Shown piece after piece: positions 7,561 to 14,300 of a stretch of 64,000 nt of DNA. The position numbers and the translations under genes were made by a program. Source of the DNA: Neobittarella massiliensis (ex Bilen et al. 2018). Lineage in GTDB: Bacteria; Bacillota; Clostridia; Oscillospirales; Ruminococcaceae. Every line of letters begins with the position of its first letter. Positions within the stretch are counted from its first letter, which is position 1. The notes under the pieces are model-generated. The model had not been told where the DNA came from. It saw nothing but the letters and a program-made list of their open reading frames with translations, and did not search any database. The stretch spans positions 215,107 to 279,106 of the forward strand of contig NZ_OKQO01000007.1 in NCBI RefSeq assembly GCF_900289145.1, in the 5' to 3' direction.

Positions 7561-8798
7561 ATGCCTATGGCCTCAATCTGGAATGTAACGTAATCGGCGG
7601 TTTGCTTTTATGGCCCGAGGAATTTGGCGCCCAGGTATTTGCCAGGCTACAAGAAAACGACTTCGAGGAAGAGCTGTTGTCAGAGATCTTCGCGGCAGCC
7701 CATAAAGCCATGAGAGGCAAGCACGATATAAACGCAGCGGAGTTAATGGCCCGTCTCAACGGCGAACAGAAAGTAGTCGCATATCGGTGTTGCGAGAGCG
7801 TTATCAGCAAGAGCAACTATCTGGGCATGGTCGAAACGCTCGCACAGGATAGCAGCCGCCGCAAGATCAAAAAACAGGTAGTTGAGCTGGCGATGGGAGA
7901 GGATTACGATTTGCTCCCAAAATTGCGAAAGATTGTAGAAACAGAGGCAGCTAAGGCAAACGGAGCCAAATACAAAGACCAAATGGCAGTAGAGGCCGTC
8001 AAGTTCTTGGAAGAGATCAACCGTCCACCAGACCCCGCTGAACGCATATGGACAGGCTTCCCGAAAATAGACCAGACCACTGGCGGGCTTAGAAAAAAGA
8101 CGCTGTCTTATGTGGGTGCCAGACCATCTACAGGCAAGACGGCATTCGCCCTCAATGTATTGGCTAACCAGATACCGACCAAAAACCGCTGTGTATTCTT
8201 CACGCTGGAAATGTCAACCGGGCAATTGTTCGAGAGGCTGCTGGCCGACCGGCTGAATATACACTATGGCAAGATCAACAGTAAAAACCTGTCGGACAAA
8301 GAGCGGGCAGACATGTACAAGGCTCTGAACCAGATCGTGGAGCGGGACAACATCCGTGTGCTGGACGATATCTACACCGTGGAGGAGATGGAACACGCTA
8401 TAGCCTCAATCAAGCCGCAGCTGGTTTTGGTCGACTTTATCCAGTGTGTGCGCACTGTTCAGCGGTTCCCTGTGCGGCGGCAGGAGATCGACTACATAAG
8501 CGGCGAGTTCAAGCGCATGGCTAAGCGGTACAACTGCCATATCATGGTACTGTCGCAGATATCCAGAGCAGGTAAAGAGGCGCCCCGGATGAGCGACCTC
8601 AAAGAGTCTGGCGCATTGGAGCAGGACGGCGACTATATCTTCATGCTGCATCGCCCCTATGTGCTGCTCAAAACAGACGGAGCAGACCCAAAGACAGCTG
8701 AGATCATGCTGGACAAAAACAAATATGGGAATACAGGCGTGATAGATATGTGGTTTAAGGGCGAGTTTCAACGCTTTACGGAGGTGCGGGCATGTTGA
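7557..8798 (+). CDS. DnaB-like replicative helicase of the element
   Basis: 413 residues. An N-terminal DnaB-N helical domain (~1-110) precedes a RecA-like ATPase: Walker A 'GARPSTGKTA' (about 190), Walker B 'LVLVDFIQ', the 'LSQISR' sensor and 'LKESGALEQDGDYIFMLHRP', all diagnostic of DnaB. Slightly shorter than chromosomal DnaB (~440), as for phage versions. An earlier in-frame start exists at 7524 but the ATG at 7557 overlaps the upstream stop and is preferred. Together with the DnaD-like protein it gives the element its own replication initiation and unwinding. Confidence 0.9.
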   Translation: MNAYGLNLECNVIGGLLLWPEEFGAQVFARLQENDFEEELLSEIFAAAHKAMRGKHDINAAELMARLNGEQKVVAYRCCESVISKSNYLGMVETLAQDSSRRKIKKQVVELAMGEDYDLLPKLRKIVETEAAKANGAKYKDQMAVEAVKFLEEINRPPDPAERIWTGFPKIDQTTGGLRKKTLSYVGARPSTGKTAFALNVLANQIPTKNRCVFFTLEMSTGQLFERLLADRLNIHYGKINSKNLSDKERADMYKALNQIVERDNIRVLDDIYTVEEMEHAIASIKPQLVLVDFIQCVRTVQRFPVRRQEIDYISGEFKRMAKRYNCHIMVLSQISRAGKEAPRMSDLKESGALEQDGDYIFMLHRPYVLLKTDGADPKTAEIMLDKNKYGNTGVIDMWFKGEFQRFTEVRAC

Positions 8799-8980
8799 TA
8801 GACACTGAACGGGTCGAGCAGATGGTCGCAGAGGCAACAAAGAAACGATACGCACCGAGGGGCGAGCGGTTTCGGGAATACGAGAGAATAAAAGCCGATA
8901 TTAGCGAGCTATACGGTGGGAAAACATGCAGCAAATACGAAACAGCGATAGAAAAACTGGCCGCTGCCTTGCGACTATGA
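8792..8980 (+). CDS. Small hypothetical protein
   Basis: 62 residues, charged and predicted mostly helical ('EQMVAEATKKRY', 'FREYERIKADISELY'). Its ATG overlaps the end of the helicase gene by 7 nt, so it is part of the replication operon. I do not recognise the family. Confidence 0.6.
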   Translation: MLIDTERVEQMVAEATKKRYAPRGERFREYERIKADISELYGGKTCSKYETAIEKLAAALRL

Positions 8981-9014
8981 TAGAGCATATATCAACCACA
9001 CAGACAACAAAAAA

Positions 9015-9050
9015 GCTGCCTACAGCGCGGGAACACTGTAAGCAGCAAGC
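9015..9050 (+). repeat. Hairpin repeat, copy 1
   Basis: gctgcctacag ... ctgtaagcagc forms a hairpin with outer arms GCTGC/GCAGC and inner arms TACAG/CTGTA, preceded by a run of A and followed by aagc. A second copy with the same outer arms but a different, still paired, inner stem is at 12685-12721. On the minus strand both are followed by TTTTTT and could act as terminators. Confidence 0.6.
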
Positions 9051-9102
9051 AAAATGACACCCCTATTTTACACCATGGCATGACGTAAAGCAAGGGGGAC
9101 AC

Positions 9103-9132
9103 GCGCGCGGGAGCAATCCGGCGCGCTTTTTT
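9103..9132 (+). terminator. Intrinsic terminator after the replication operon
   Basis: gcgcgcggga / tccggcgcgc stem (9 of 10 paired), loop gcaa, then TTTTTT. Confidence 0.8.
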
Positions 9133-9173
9133 ATGCGTACAAAACGGGACAGATCAAGGGGGAGGCATTGGGC

Positions 9174-9962
9174 ATGACCGAGACGAAGCAAGGGCGAAGC
9201 AACGAAGAACTGGCAATACTGGCCCAGCAGGGAGACAAACGAGCCTTGTATCAGCTATGGCAGCAGATAGAAACGCTTGTTTGCATGATATGCGGTAGGG
9301 CGTACCAATACCGCAAAGATCGAGCAGACCGGGCGGGAGTAGCAGAAGAAGACATGAAGCAAGAGGGTTACTTTGCTTTTCTCGACGCGGTGCAGGCCTA
9401 TAGCCCGGCCAGCGGGTACAGGTTTACCACCTATCTGCACTACCCGCTGCAAAAACGCATAAACGCCCTATTAGGCGTACGAACGGTGCGGATGATAAAA
9501 GACCCGCTTTGCAACTGTTCTAGCCTTGACGCGCCGATTTCGGGCGGTGACGATGAAAATATAACGGTTGCCGATACCATCCCCGATAAAGGCACAGAAA
9601 TGGAAGAGGCAGAGCAGCGGGTATTTTGCGATCAACTGCGGGCAGACCTAGAAAAATGCCTTGATGAGATCCCCGATCCAGAGGCAAGCGCATTGCGGGC
9701 CGTCTATTTCGACGGCAACACGCTACAGCAAATAGCAGCCCAGTGCGGGCTGTCCATAGAGCGGGCGCGACAACTGAAAATCTCTGGGCTACGCAAAATG
9801 CGGTACGGGCCGAGACTGTCCCGGCTGAAAAAGTACGAAAACGAAATCATCAGTACCCAGCCATGGCGCGGTAGCGGGTTGGGTGCGTACAGGGTAAGCG
9901 GTACATCATCGGTTGAAAAGACGGTTGAACGGCTGTCAGGCTTGTGGGCAGATGGCGCTTGA
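9174..9962 (+). CDS. Element-encoded sigma-70-like transcription factor
   Basis: 262 residues. Region 2-like: 'YFAFLDAVQAYSPASGYRF' and 'TTYLHYPLQKRINAL' correspond to sigma region 2.2-2.4. Region 4-like: 'LRAVYFDGNTLQQIAAQCGL' plus 'SIERARQLKISGLRKMR' is the sigma-4 helix-turn-helix. The final ~45 residues have no obvious domain. A TTG at 9168 is possible, but GGGGGAGG is 9 nt from the ATG at 9174, so I use that. Comes after a terminator, as a separate unit. In phage-like elements such proteins commonly turn on late genes; here it may act on element or helper promoters. Confidence 0.85.
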   Translation: MTETKQGRSNEELAILAQQGDKRALYQLWQQIETLVCMICGRAYQYRKDRADRAGVAEEDMKQEGYFAFLDAVQAYSPASGYRFTTYLHYPLQKRINALLGVRTVRMIKDPLCNCSSLDAPISGGDDENITVADTIPDKGTEMEEAEQRVFCDQLRADLEKCLDEIPDPEASALRAVYFDGNTLQQIAAQCGLSIERARQLKISGLRKMRYGPRLSRLKKYENEIISTQPWRGSGLGAYRVSGTSSVEKTVERLSGLWADGA

Positions 9963-9978
9963 CTGTCCCCGGCGGGGT

Positions 9979-10005
9979 TTTTGGGCATTTTGGGCATTTT
10001 GGGAA
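9979..10005 (+). repeat. 9-bp tandem repeat, three copies
   Basis: ttttgggca, ttttgggca, ttttggga directly after the sigma-like gene, followed by AT-rich DNA. Iteron-like; relation to replication is speculative. Confidence 0.55.
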
Positions 10006-10308
10006 TATACCCCAATATTAAATTTTTGATTTTTACCCGCTGCACTTCGCCAAAAATCTCGCTACAAAAAGCTAAGAAAAGACAATATTCCCTCGCGTGC
10101 GCGCGTATAGGGTGAGCAGAAACCATGTTGACATATCTGCCCACGGGCAGAGGTTTGGGGTAGGTAAAAGCAGGGCCAGCTATCCGGAATTTCCGGACAG
10201 TTGCCGCGCAAGGCTTGTGCAACGCCTCACCGCTCAATTTTGAGCAGTGAGCAATCTCAACGGCGATTTTTCGCTGATGAGATCATGCGAGGTTTGTGTA
10301 GAATGCAG

Positions 10309-10352
10309 AAAACCCACTGTATTGGCCCAAATTTTGCCTACAGCGGGTTTTT
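10309..10352. terminator. Bidirectional terminator
   Basis: aaaacccactgta and tacagcgggtttt pair in 12 of 13 positions around a 17-nt loop, with A- and T-rich flanks, between two converging genes. Confidence 0.65.
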
Positions 10353-10370
10353 ATTGCATGGTTAGTGTGT

Positions 10371-10766
10371 CTATTCGTTTTTAGCTAAAACCCTTAAACG
10401 GCGGGCATATTTTCGGGGGATATTGATACCCACCATATAGCCTAGATCAGCCAGAACATGAGAGATCACCGAAAAGCCGTCTTTGTAAAATGCAGCTATG
10501 CGGTTATTTTCGCCCGTTATGCCCCTATAGTCCTGTGGGCAAACAAACACCCAGTCTGCACCACTATAGTCCAGCACAAGGCGAAAATACAGGTCTACGG
10601 CCCTATGGTCTCGCCCTGTCTTAGCCAGTAAAATGCCGTGGTCCTCATTCTCGTATAAATCGCCCAGTATGACCCGCTCGCCGTCAAGGGATATCAGCAT
10701 AAGCAGCGGGTTTCTGCTGCTCAACAGGCCTTGCAGATTGCCACATGTGATATATTGAACAGCCAT
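10371..10766 (-). CDS. Hypothetical protein coupled to a ribbon-helix-helix gene
   Basis: 131 residues, a mixed alpha/beta soluble protein with 'LLMLISLDGERVILGDLYE' and 'LVLDYSGADWVFVCP' as probable beta-strands. The start codon shares one base with the upstream stop (TAATG), so its synthesis is coupled to the ribbon-helix-helix protein. I do not recognise the family. The gene pair, autoregulated by the look of its operators, resembles toxin-antitoxin or partition operons, but nothing in this protein identifies it as either. Confidence 0.65.
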   Translation of the reverse strand: MAVQYITCGNLQGLLSSRNPLLMLISLDGERVILGDLYENEDHGILLAKTGRDHRAVDLYFRLVLDYSGADWVFVCPQDYRGITGENNRIAAFYKDGFSVISHVLADLGYMVGINIPRKYARRLRVLAKNE

Positions 10767-11161
10767 TACCGTTTACCCTCATCGCTGTGGAATGCCTCGC
10801 CTGTAACGGGGTTTACACCAAGGGAAATACCTGTCTCGTCTCGCTTAGACTGCACAAGCACAGCGCGGTTCACATATTCCGCCACGCTTTCCCCTGTCGT
10901 TCGCACGATCTTGTGTATCGCCTTTAATGCCTCGGCACACAGCATATCCCCAATAGGGGCAGAAGATACAGGCGCAATGCCTGAAATATCTCGCTCTATA
11001 GTTTCGGAAATAGAACGATTTATAAAGCCGTTGGTGCTTTCTCCACGCGCCTCTGCATGAGCCTTTATTTCAGCTTTGCGGCCTTGGGGCATGGTTAAAT
11101 TTACACGGTCGTATGCTTTGGCATTCCATCTATTATTGGCTTTTGTTCTTGCAGTACCCAT
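10766..11161 (-). CDS. Arc/ribbon-helix-helix-type DNA-binding protein
   Basis: 131 residues. Residues ~15-60 ('YDRVNLTMPQGRKAEIKAHA' then 'EARGESTNGFINRSISETIE') are a ribbon-helix-helix domain: a beta strand for DNA contact, then two helices. The C-terminal half ends with a further helical piece and 'GVNPVTGEAFHSDEGKR'. A longer frame runs to 11356 but is an artefact of repeat DNA; GGAGGTG is correctly placed for the ATG at 11161. Four palindromes upstream, one overlapping the promoter -35, are its likely operators. First gene of a two-gene operon. Confidence 0.82.
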   Translation of the reverse strand: MGTARTKANNRWNAKAYDRVNLTMPQGRKAEIKAHAEARGESTNGFINRSISETIERDISGIAPVSSAPIGDMLCAEALKAIHKIVRTTGESVAEYVNRAVLVQSKRDETGISLGVNPVTGEAFHSDEGKR

Positions 11162-11179
11162 GGTTTCACCTCCACGTTT

Positions 11180-11208
11180 ATTATATACTATACAATACAC
11201 TTGCGCAA
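11180..11208 (-). promoter_or_regulatory. Promoter of the ribbon-helix-helix operon
   Basis: Minus strand TTGCGC (11203-11208), 17 nt, TATAAT (11180-11185). The -35 lies inside the first palindromic operator (11199-11210), so binding there would block RNA polymerase. Confidence 0.75.
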
Positions 11209-11283
11209 GTGTATAAACTGTACTTGCACAAGTGTATAATTGTACTTGCGTAAGTACACGCGCGTGATTGTACTTGCACAAGT
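11199..11283. repeat. Four palindromic operator-like repeats
   Basis: Palindrome ACTTGC-NN-AAGT occurs at 11199-11210, 11222-11233, 11244-11255 and 11272-11283 (start-to-start 23, 22, 28 bp, two to nearly three helical turns). The centre is CA, GC or GT. Likely cooperative binding array for the adjacent ribbon-helix-helix protein. Confidence 0.85.
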
Positions 11284-11377
11284 ACAACGGAGACATGTTT
11301 GCGCAGCATTTGCAGGGTAGGAAAAAGCACCCGCTGTACGGTCCAAAACAGGCCATGCAGCGGATGCTCTTGGTGTG

Positions 11378-11605
11378 TTATATTTCTTCCCCGGTATCGT
11401 CCATGATAAAGCTGGCGCGGTATGAGCAGCCGAGAGCAGCGGCAATGCGCAGCAGCTCCTTTTCACTAAAGTTGTCTCTGCTCAATTTGTTAGAAAGATT
11501 TTGACGCGTTTGCCCGGTCCTTGTGGCCAGTTCACCCAATGTCATATTCCTGCGTCCTAAAATAATTTTTATTTTTTCTCCCATGCTAAGGGGCATTGTA
11601 AGCAC
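11378..11605 (-). CDS. XRE-family regulator
   Basis: 75 residues, essentially one helix-turn-helix domain: 'KIKIILGRRNMTLGELATRT' then 'GQTRQNLSNKLSRDNFSEKE' and 'LLRIAAALGCSY'. The C-terminal 'FIMDDTGEEI' resembles small Firmicute Cro/CI-like proteins. A start at the internal Met (MPLS or MGEK) is possible. It faces a promoter that carries one arm of a 12-bp inverted repeat and is the probable binder of it. Confidence 0.78.
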   Translation of the reverse strand: MLTMPLSMGEKIKIILGRRNMTLGELATRTGQTRQNLSNKLSRDNFSEKELLRIAAALGCSYRASFIMDDTGEEI

Positions 11606-11625
11606 CTACTTTCCTCATCTATACT

Positions 11626-11718
11626 ATACACTATTTAATGTATTGTGTCAACAGAAAACATATAAAATAAATTTAAAAGTTAAACTAAAGCATTGACATA
11701 AGAAACTAAATAGTGTAT
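11626..11718. promoter_or_regulatory. 12-bp inverted repeat operator flanking the XRE gene
   Basis: atacactattta (11626-11637) and its exact complement taaatagtgtat (11707-11718). The right arm overlaps the -10 of the rightward promoter; the left arm lies just upstream of the XRE gene at 11378-11605. Confidence 0.6.
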
Positions 11719-11721
11719 ATT
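11693..11721 (+). promoter_or_regulatory. Rightward promoter without an evident gene
   Basis: TTGACA (11693-11698), 17 nt, TATATT (11716-11721). An AAAAGAGGTG ribosome binding site follows near 11751-11760, but no sense reading frame starts after it; the next gene lies on the opposite strand. Confidence 0.65.
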
Positions 11722-11783
11722 GTATTCATAGAGAACAGCACAAGACCACAGAAAAGAGGTGATCTCGCCTATTATATTTGCTC

Positions 11784-12005
11784 TCAATCCGCAGCAGGTG
11801 TGTCCGGCTCAAATTCCAGTATGTCGCCCGGCTGGCAGTTCAGTAAGCGGCAAATGGTCTCAATGTTGGCCCATGATACAAGCTTGCCGTGGCGTAGCTG
11901 CTGGATGGCATTTTCACCTATGATTTTCTCTGTTCTCATTCTGTAGGTAGAATACCCATGTTCTTTTAGCGCAGACAGTATATTGACTTTATATTTTATA
12001 GGCAC
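11784..12005 (-). CDS. XRE-family regulator (YozG-like)
   Basis: 73 residues with a helix-turn-helix: 'NILSALKEHGYSTYRMRTEK', 'IIGENAIQQLRHGKLVSWAN' and 'IETICRLLNCQPGDILEF', the last segment being characteristic of small Cro/C1-type regulators. The acidic tail 'EPDTPAAD' is unstructured. AAAGGAGGGG precedes the ATG. Divergent from the small-gene cluster that begins at 12175; probable regulator of that cluster. Confidence 0.8.
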   Translation of the reverse strand: MPIKYKVNILSALKEHGYSTYRMRTEKIIGENAIQQLRHGKLVSWANIETICRLLNCQPGDILEFEPDTPAAD

Positions 12006-12052
12006 TGCAACCCCTCCTTTTACTACCTATAGTATAGCACTATATACACCGT

Positions 12053-12137
12053 AAATCAATGTAGAATATGCATTAAAAACAAATGCATATATTGGTAGGT
12101 TTGCCAATAGATATACATTGAAAATCAATGTATAATA
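12053..12137. repeat. Direct and inverted repeats upstream of the small-gene operon
   Basis: aaatcaatgtagaata (12053-12068) and aaatcaatgtataata (12122-12137) are direct copies with one mismatch; the second is also half of the palindrome tacattga-aaa-tcaatgta and contains a TATAAT -10 box (12131-12136). Between them aatatgcatt is inverted at ~12079-12090. Likely operator region for the divergent XRE gene. Confidence 0.55.
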
Positions 12138-12174
12138 TGGACAATGAAAGCCACACAGAAAAGAGGTTGAAACA

Positions 12175-12327
12175 GTGAAACAAATTCCGCCCAATGTAAA
12201 AGAGCTGGCCCGCCGTATATCTCGACGGCGGCACAGCGAAAACACGCTAAAGGCCTTGTGCGACCTATTACAAGATGGATTGCTAAAGAAAGAAGTGGGG
12301 GTGTCTCATGACCTGCGAACAGCTTAG
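12175..12327 (+). CDS. Small hypothetical protein
   Basis: 50 residues beginning at a GTG with AGAGG about 11 bases upstream. Very basic N-terminal half ('ELARRISRRRHSENTLKAL') and a helical C-terminus. Overlaps the next gene. First of six tiny overlapping genes; no family recognised. Confidence 0.55.
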   Translation: MKQIPPNVKELARRISRRRHSENTLKALCDLLQDGLLKKEVGVSHDLRTA

Positions 12328-12442
12328 AGACAGAATTTCACGCTATTTACAGGACATACACAGTAAGAAACTGCTGGAAATGCTCTATAGTTATACGCTG
12401 CACTGCTTTTTGAGAGAGGACAGGGAAGAAGATGAGCAATAA
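12308..12442 (+). CDS. Small hypothetical protein
   Basis: 44 residues, starting MTCEQLRDRISRYLQ and ending with an acidic 'REDREEDEQ'. Predicted all-helical. The start lies inside the previous gene in another frame (20-bp overlap) with GGGGGTG upstream; its end overlaps the next start. No family recognised; kept because of the tight overlapping arrangement. Confidence 0.55.
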   Translation: MTCEQLRDRISRYLQDIHSKKLLEMLYSYTLHCFLREDREEDEQ

Positions 12443-12563
12443 AGAACTGGCAAAGGTGTACGCCGCAGCAATCAGCCGTTACATAGACAGCTGCACAAAC
12501 TTGGACCATATACGGTCAGTGTACGTTTTTGTCTCTACTCTTTGCGCGGAGGGTAACCCATGA
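12432..12563 (+). CDS. Small hypothetical protein
   Basis: 43 residues, 'MSNKELAKVYAAAISRYIDS' then a hydrophobic helix and 'CAEGNP'. Start preceded by GGGAAGAA and overlapping the previous gene by 11 bp; stop overlaps the next start (ATGA). No family recognised. Confidence 0.55.
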   Translation: MSNKELAKVYAAAISRYIDSCTNLDHIRSVYVFVSTLCAEGNP

Positions 12564-12793
12564 CAATAGCAATCGGCTGGCTGCTCCTGTTTCTGGCGGC
12601 AGCATACAGCGACGGAGGCGGGGCCGGGTGGCTACCGCTGGCCTGCATAGGGCTTGCCCTTATGATCTGTGGGCAAAGAAAAAAGCTGCCTGCGACGCGG
12701 CAACGTCGTAAGGCAGCAAGCGAAAAAACAGGATATACATATTATACCGCACCTGCAAGCCGGGCGCAAGGGGGTAAAAAATGTCTTATGTAG
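12560..12793 (+). CDS. Small membrane protein
   Basis: 77 residues. Residues 3-39 are hydrophobic and can form one or two membrane segments separated by 'SDGGGAG'; a basic cytoplasmic tail follows. The DNA for residues 42-55 coincides with hairpin repeat copy 2 (12685-12721), so the tail may be non-essential or the real end earlier in evolution. Coupled by ATGA to the gene before and overlapping the next start. Confidence 0.55.
   Translation: MTIAIGWLLLFLAAAYSDGGGAGWLPLACIGLALMICGQRKKLPATRQRRKAASEKTGYTYYTAPASRAQGGKKCLM
12685..12721 (+). repeat. Hairpin repeat, copy 2
   Basis: gctgcctgcgacg ... cgtcgtaaggcagc. The outer arms match the 9015-9050 copy, the inner stem differs (GCGACG/CGTCGT versus TACAG/CTGTA) yet still pairs, with the same A-run before and aagc after. 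Confidence 0.6.
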
Positions 12794-12987
12794 AAATTAG
12801 CAAGAGTTTTGTAGACATTCTGCTGGATGAGTACCGGCGGGAATACGGGGAAGAGCCATCAGACATAAACAAACGGCTGTTCTTATCCTGTTCGCGCTGG
12901 GCAGCACAGGCGTATAGCGAGGGTTTCACAGACGGCATGAACGCCGCATACAATACAACAACCGTACAGGGAGGACAAGCAAGATGA
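12781..12987 (+). CDS. Small hypothetical protein, paralogue of the next gene
   Basis: 68 residues. The segment 'EEPSDINKRLF' and the 'AYSEGFTDGMNAAYN' box match the following gene ('KEPKGNLKDIF', 'AYEEGFQDGLNAART'), showing a tandem duplication. Start overlaps the previous gene; the AGGGGGTAAAA site is well placed. Function unknown. Confidence 0.65.
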   Translation: MSYVEISKSFVDILLDEYRREYGEEPSDINKRLFLSCSRWAAQAYSEGFTDGMNAAYNTTTVQGGQAR

Positions 12988-13172
12988 ACTACAGAGAGAA
13001 CATAAACAAGAGCGCAGAAGAGATACTAGCGGACTACACAAGACAGTTTGGCAAAGAGCCGAAAGGTAATCTAAAGGACATATTTTTGCTTTTTGTAAAC
13101 GGTACATCATCGGCATATGAAGAGGGCTTTCAAGATGGCTTGAACGCCGCACGAACACAAGAGAACATATAG
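12984..13172 (+). CDS. Small hypothetical protein, paralogue of the previous gene
   Basis: 62 residues, acidic/helical, with 'EEILADYTRQFGKEPKG' and 'GFQDGLNAA'. Coupled to its paralogue by ATGA, with GGGAGGAC upstream. Last gene of the small-gene operon, followed by a terminator. Confidence 0.65.
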   Translation: MNYRENINKSAEEILADYTRQFGKEPKGNLKDIFLLFVNGTSSAYEEGFQDGLNAARTQENI

Positions 13173-13178
13173 GCAGTA

Positions 13179-13234
13179 CACCCGCTGTAAGGACTATAAC
13201 AAAGCGTTATACTTTTTTGCAGCGGGTGCTTTTA
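13179..13234 (+). terminator. Structured terminator of the small-gene operon
   Basis: cacccgctg (13179-13187) pairs with cagcgggtg (13220-13228); inside is a second hairpin tataac/gttata. A short T-rich run follows. Confidence 0.65.
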
Positions 13235-13451
13235 TCCCCCCTGTATGGCTCGATTTAATGGCATACGCGGGGACCGGCGTGGGGAACCTTTTCCAACTCT
13301 GACACCATACAAGAGAAAAGGGGTGTGGTGGCGAATAGTTGCTATTTACAATATAGAAAAGGTACGATATCTTTAGAAGTATCGCATCTCTTCTATTCTT
13401 TTTGTTTTAACAACTGATAAAGAAACTCTTTGAACCCGGGACCAACTAATA
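13235..13451. other. Spacer between the replication half and the cargo half
   Basis: No reading frame or clear signal; base composition shifts to AT-rich here, marking the junction between the phage-like module and the cargo. Confidence 0.5.
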
Positions 13452-13868
13452 CTATATCGGCAGCTTCATTGTGATATGTGACACTTTAGCCATAGTCTTA
13501 GGATATTGCAAAATTGACACTGCTATATTGATTAGAGGGCCAATCGCGACTAATTCAACATCATCTTTGTTCTCACGTATAATACGCAATATAGTGTCTA
13601 CTGCAAACTCAGAGCAAGCAGCGCCAGTGGGATGCCACAGAGTCCCTAGATCCCCCATTCCATCCTGCCCATGGATTTGATCGTATTCTTTCTTTTAGTA
13701 TAGGAAGTTTTGCTCCTTTATAAATCGGCGGCTGATAGGTTCCCGCATACTCAATAGACTGCAAACAGTTATAGGTAGCCTGTTTTACTTCCACATGTCC
13801 CGCAAAGCCATAATAATCGCTACTGCATCATCCGATCTTGTATCTGTATCAAGAATAATTTATTTCAT
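13452..13868 (-). pseudogene. Decayed nucleoside hydrolase gene, N-terminal part
   Basis: Minus-strand remnant that still encodes, in broken frames, 'IILDTDTRSDDAVAIIMAL' (the Ca-binding DTDxGSDDA motif with Gly changed to Arg), 'NCLQSIEYAGTYQPPIYKG' and 'DDVELVAIGPLINIAVSIL'. The order matches the intact nucleoside hydrolase at 25935-26870. There is an early stop after the second codon, an internal stop after 'RDMWK', frameshifts, and the C-terminal third is gone. Cannot encode an enzyme. Confidence 0.85.
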
Positions 13869-13926
13869 AATATGTCTCCTTTTCTAAATAATGAGAGAAA
13901 TCATCCATTCTTTAAACTCGCGGCTT

Positions 13927-14202
13927 TTAACCTATGCACAACCTCATAGTTAAACGGAGGGAAAACACAATTTCTTCTATACAATTCTTGTTATTTCTCG
14001 GACGTACATCTTTAACAGTAGCTCCATAAGCGGATTTGCTTTGGCTTTCAATACGTGTATAACTGGGAAAACCTTCTTGCACTAAGTCGGGGTGAAACAA
14101 AACAGCGGCGGCATCGAGGAGCGTAAAATATAGTTCGCCGCAACAAACAAATCCGAACCTTGTACCGGTTGACGATGGATTCGGATTTATTACATTCGAC
14201 AA
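13927..14202 (-). pseudogene. Nucleoside hydrolase C-terminal remnant
   Basis: A 91-residue frame whose middle ('LLDAAAVLFHPDLVQEGF', 'SYTRIESQSKSAYGATVKD') matches the C-terminal part of IunH-type enzymes, where a conserved His-Asp pair and 'IETxGxxTxGxTV' occur. It lies upstream of the N-terminal remnant, so it comes from a second gene copy or a rearrangement. No start signal of its own is apparent. Confidence 0.65.
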
Positions 14203-14253
14203 TTTTTTAATTTACCATAACAGTATTGATTTAGATTGTTTTATAAACGGTAC

Positions 14254-14288
14254 GAGGGCTGAAAACCTTTTGTATGTTTTCAGCCCTC
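14254..14288 (-). terminator. Hairpin downstream of the hybrid kinase gene
   Basis: Perfect 13-bp stem gagggctgaaaac/gttttcagccctc with a 9-nt loop, 12 bases past the kinase stop. No strong T-run, so efficiency is uncertain. Confidence 0.6.
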
Positions 14289-14300
14289 AATTTGATTATC

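Larger units (their letters stand above)
9963..10370. other. Intergenic region with short repeats, possible origin
   Basis: Gene-free 400 bases between converging units. It has a 9-bp tandem repeat (9979-10005), a short AT-rich stretch just after it, an atccggaatttccgga-type palindrome near 10180 and a bidirectional terminator at its end. No credible gene on either strand. Confidence 0.5.

Noticed and set aside
9704..10237. Long minus-strand reading frame (177 codons) beyond the sigma-like gene
   Set aside because: It overlaps the 3' end of the sigma-like gene in antisense, reads through the tandem repeat, and has no domain or ribosome binding site.
11713..11946. Plus-strand frame downstream of the orphan promoter
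   Set aside because: Antisense to a clear XRE regulator; would start within the promoter -10 and has no ribosome binding site.
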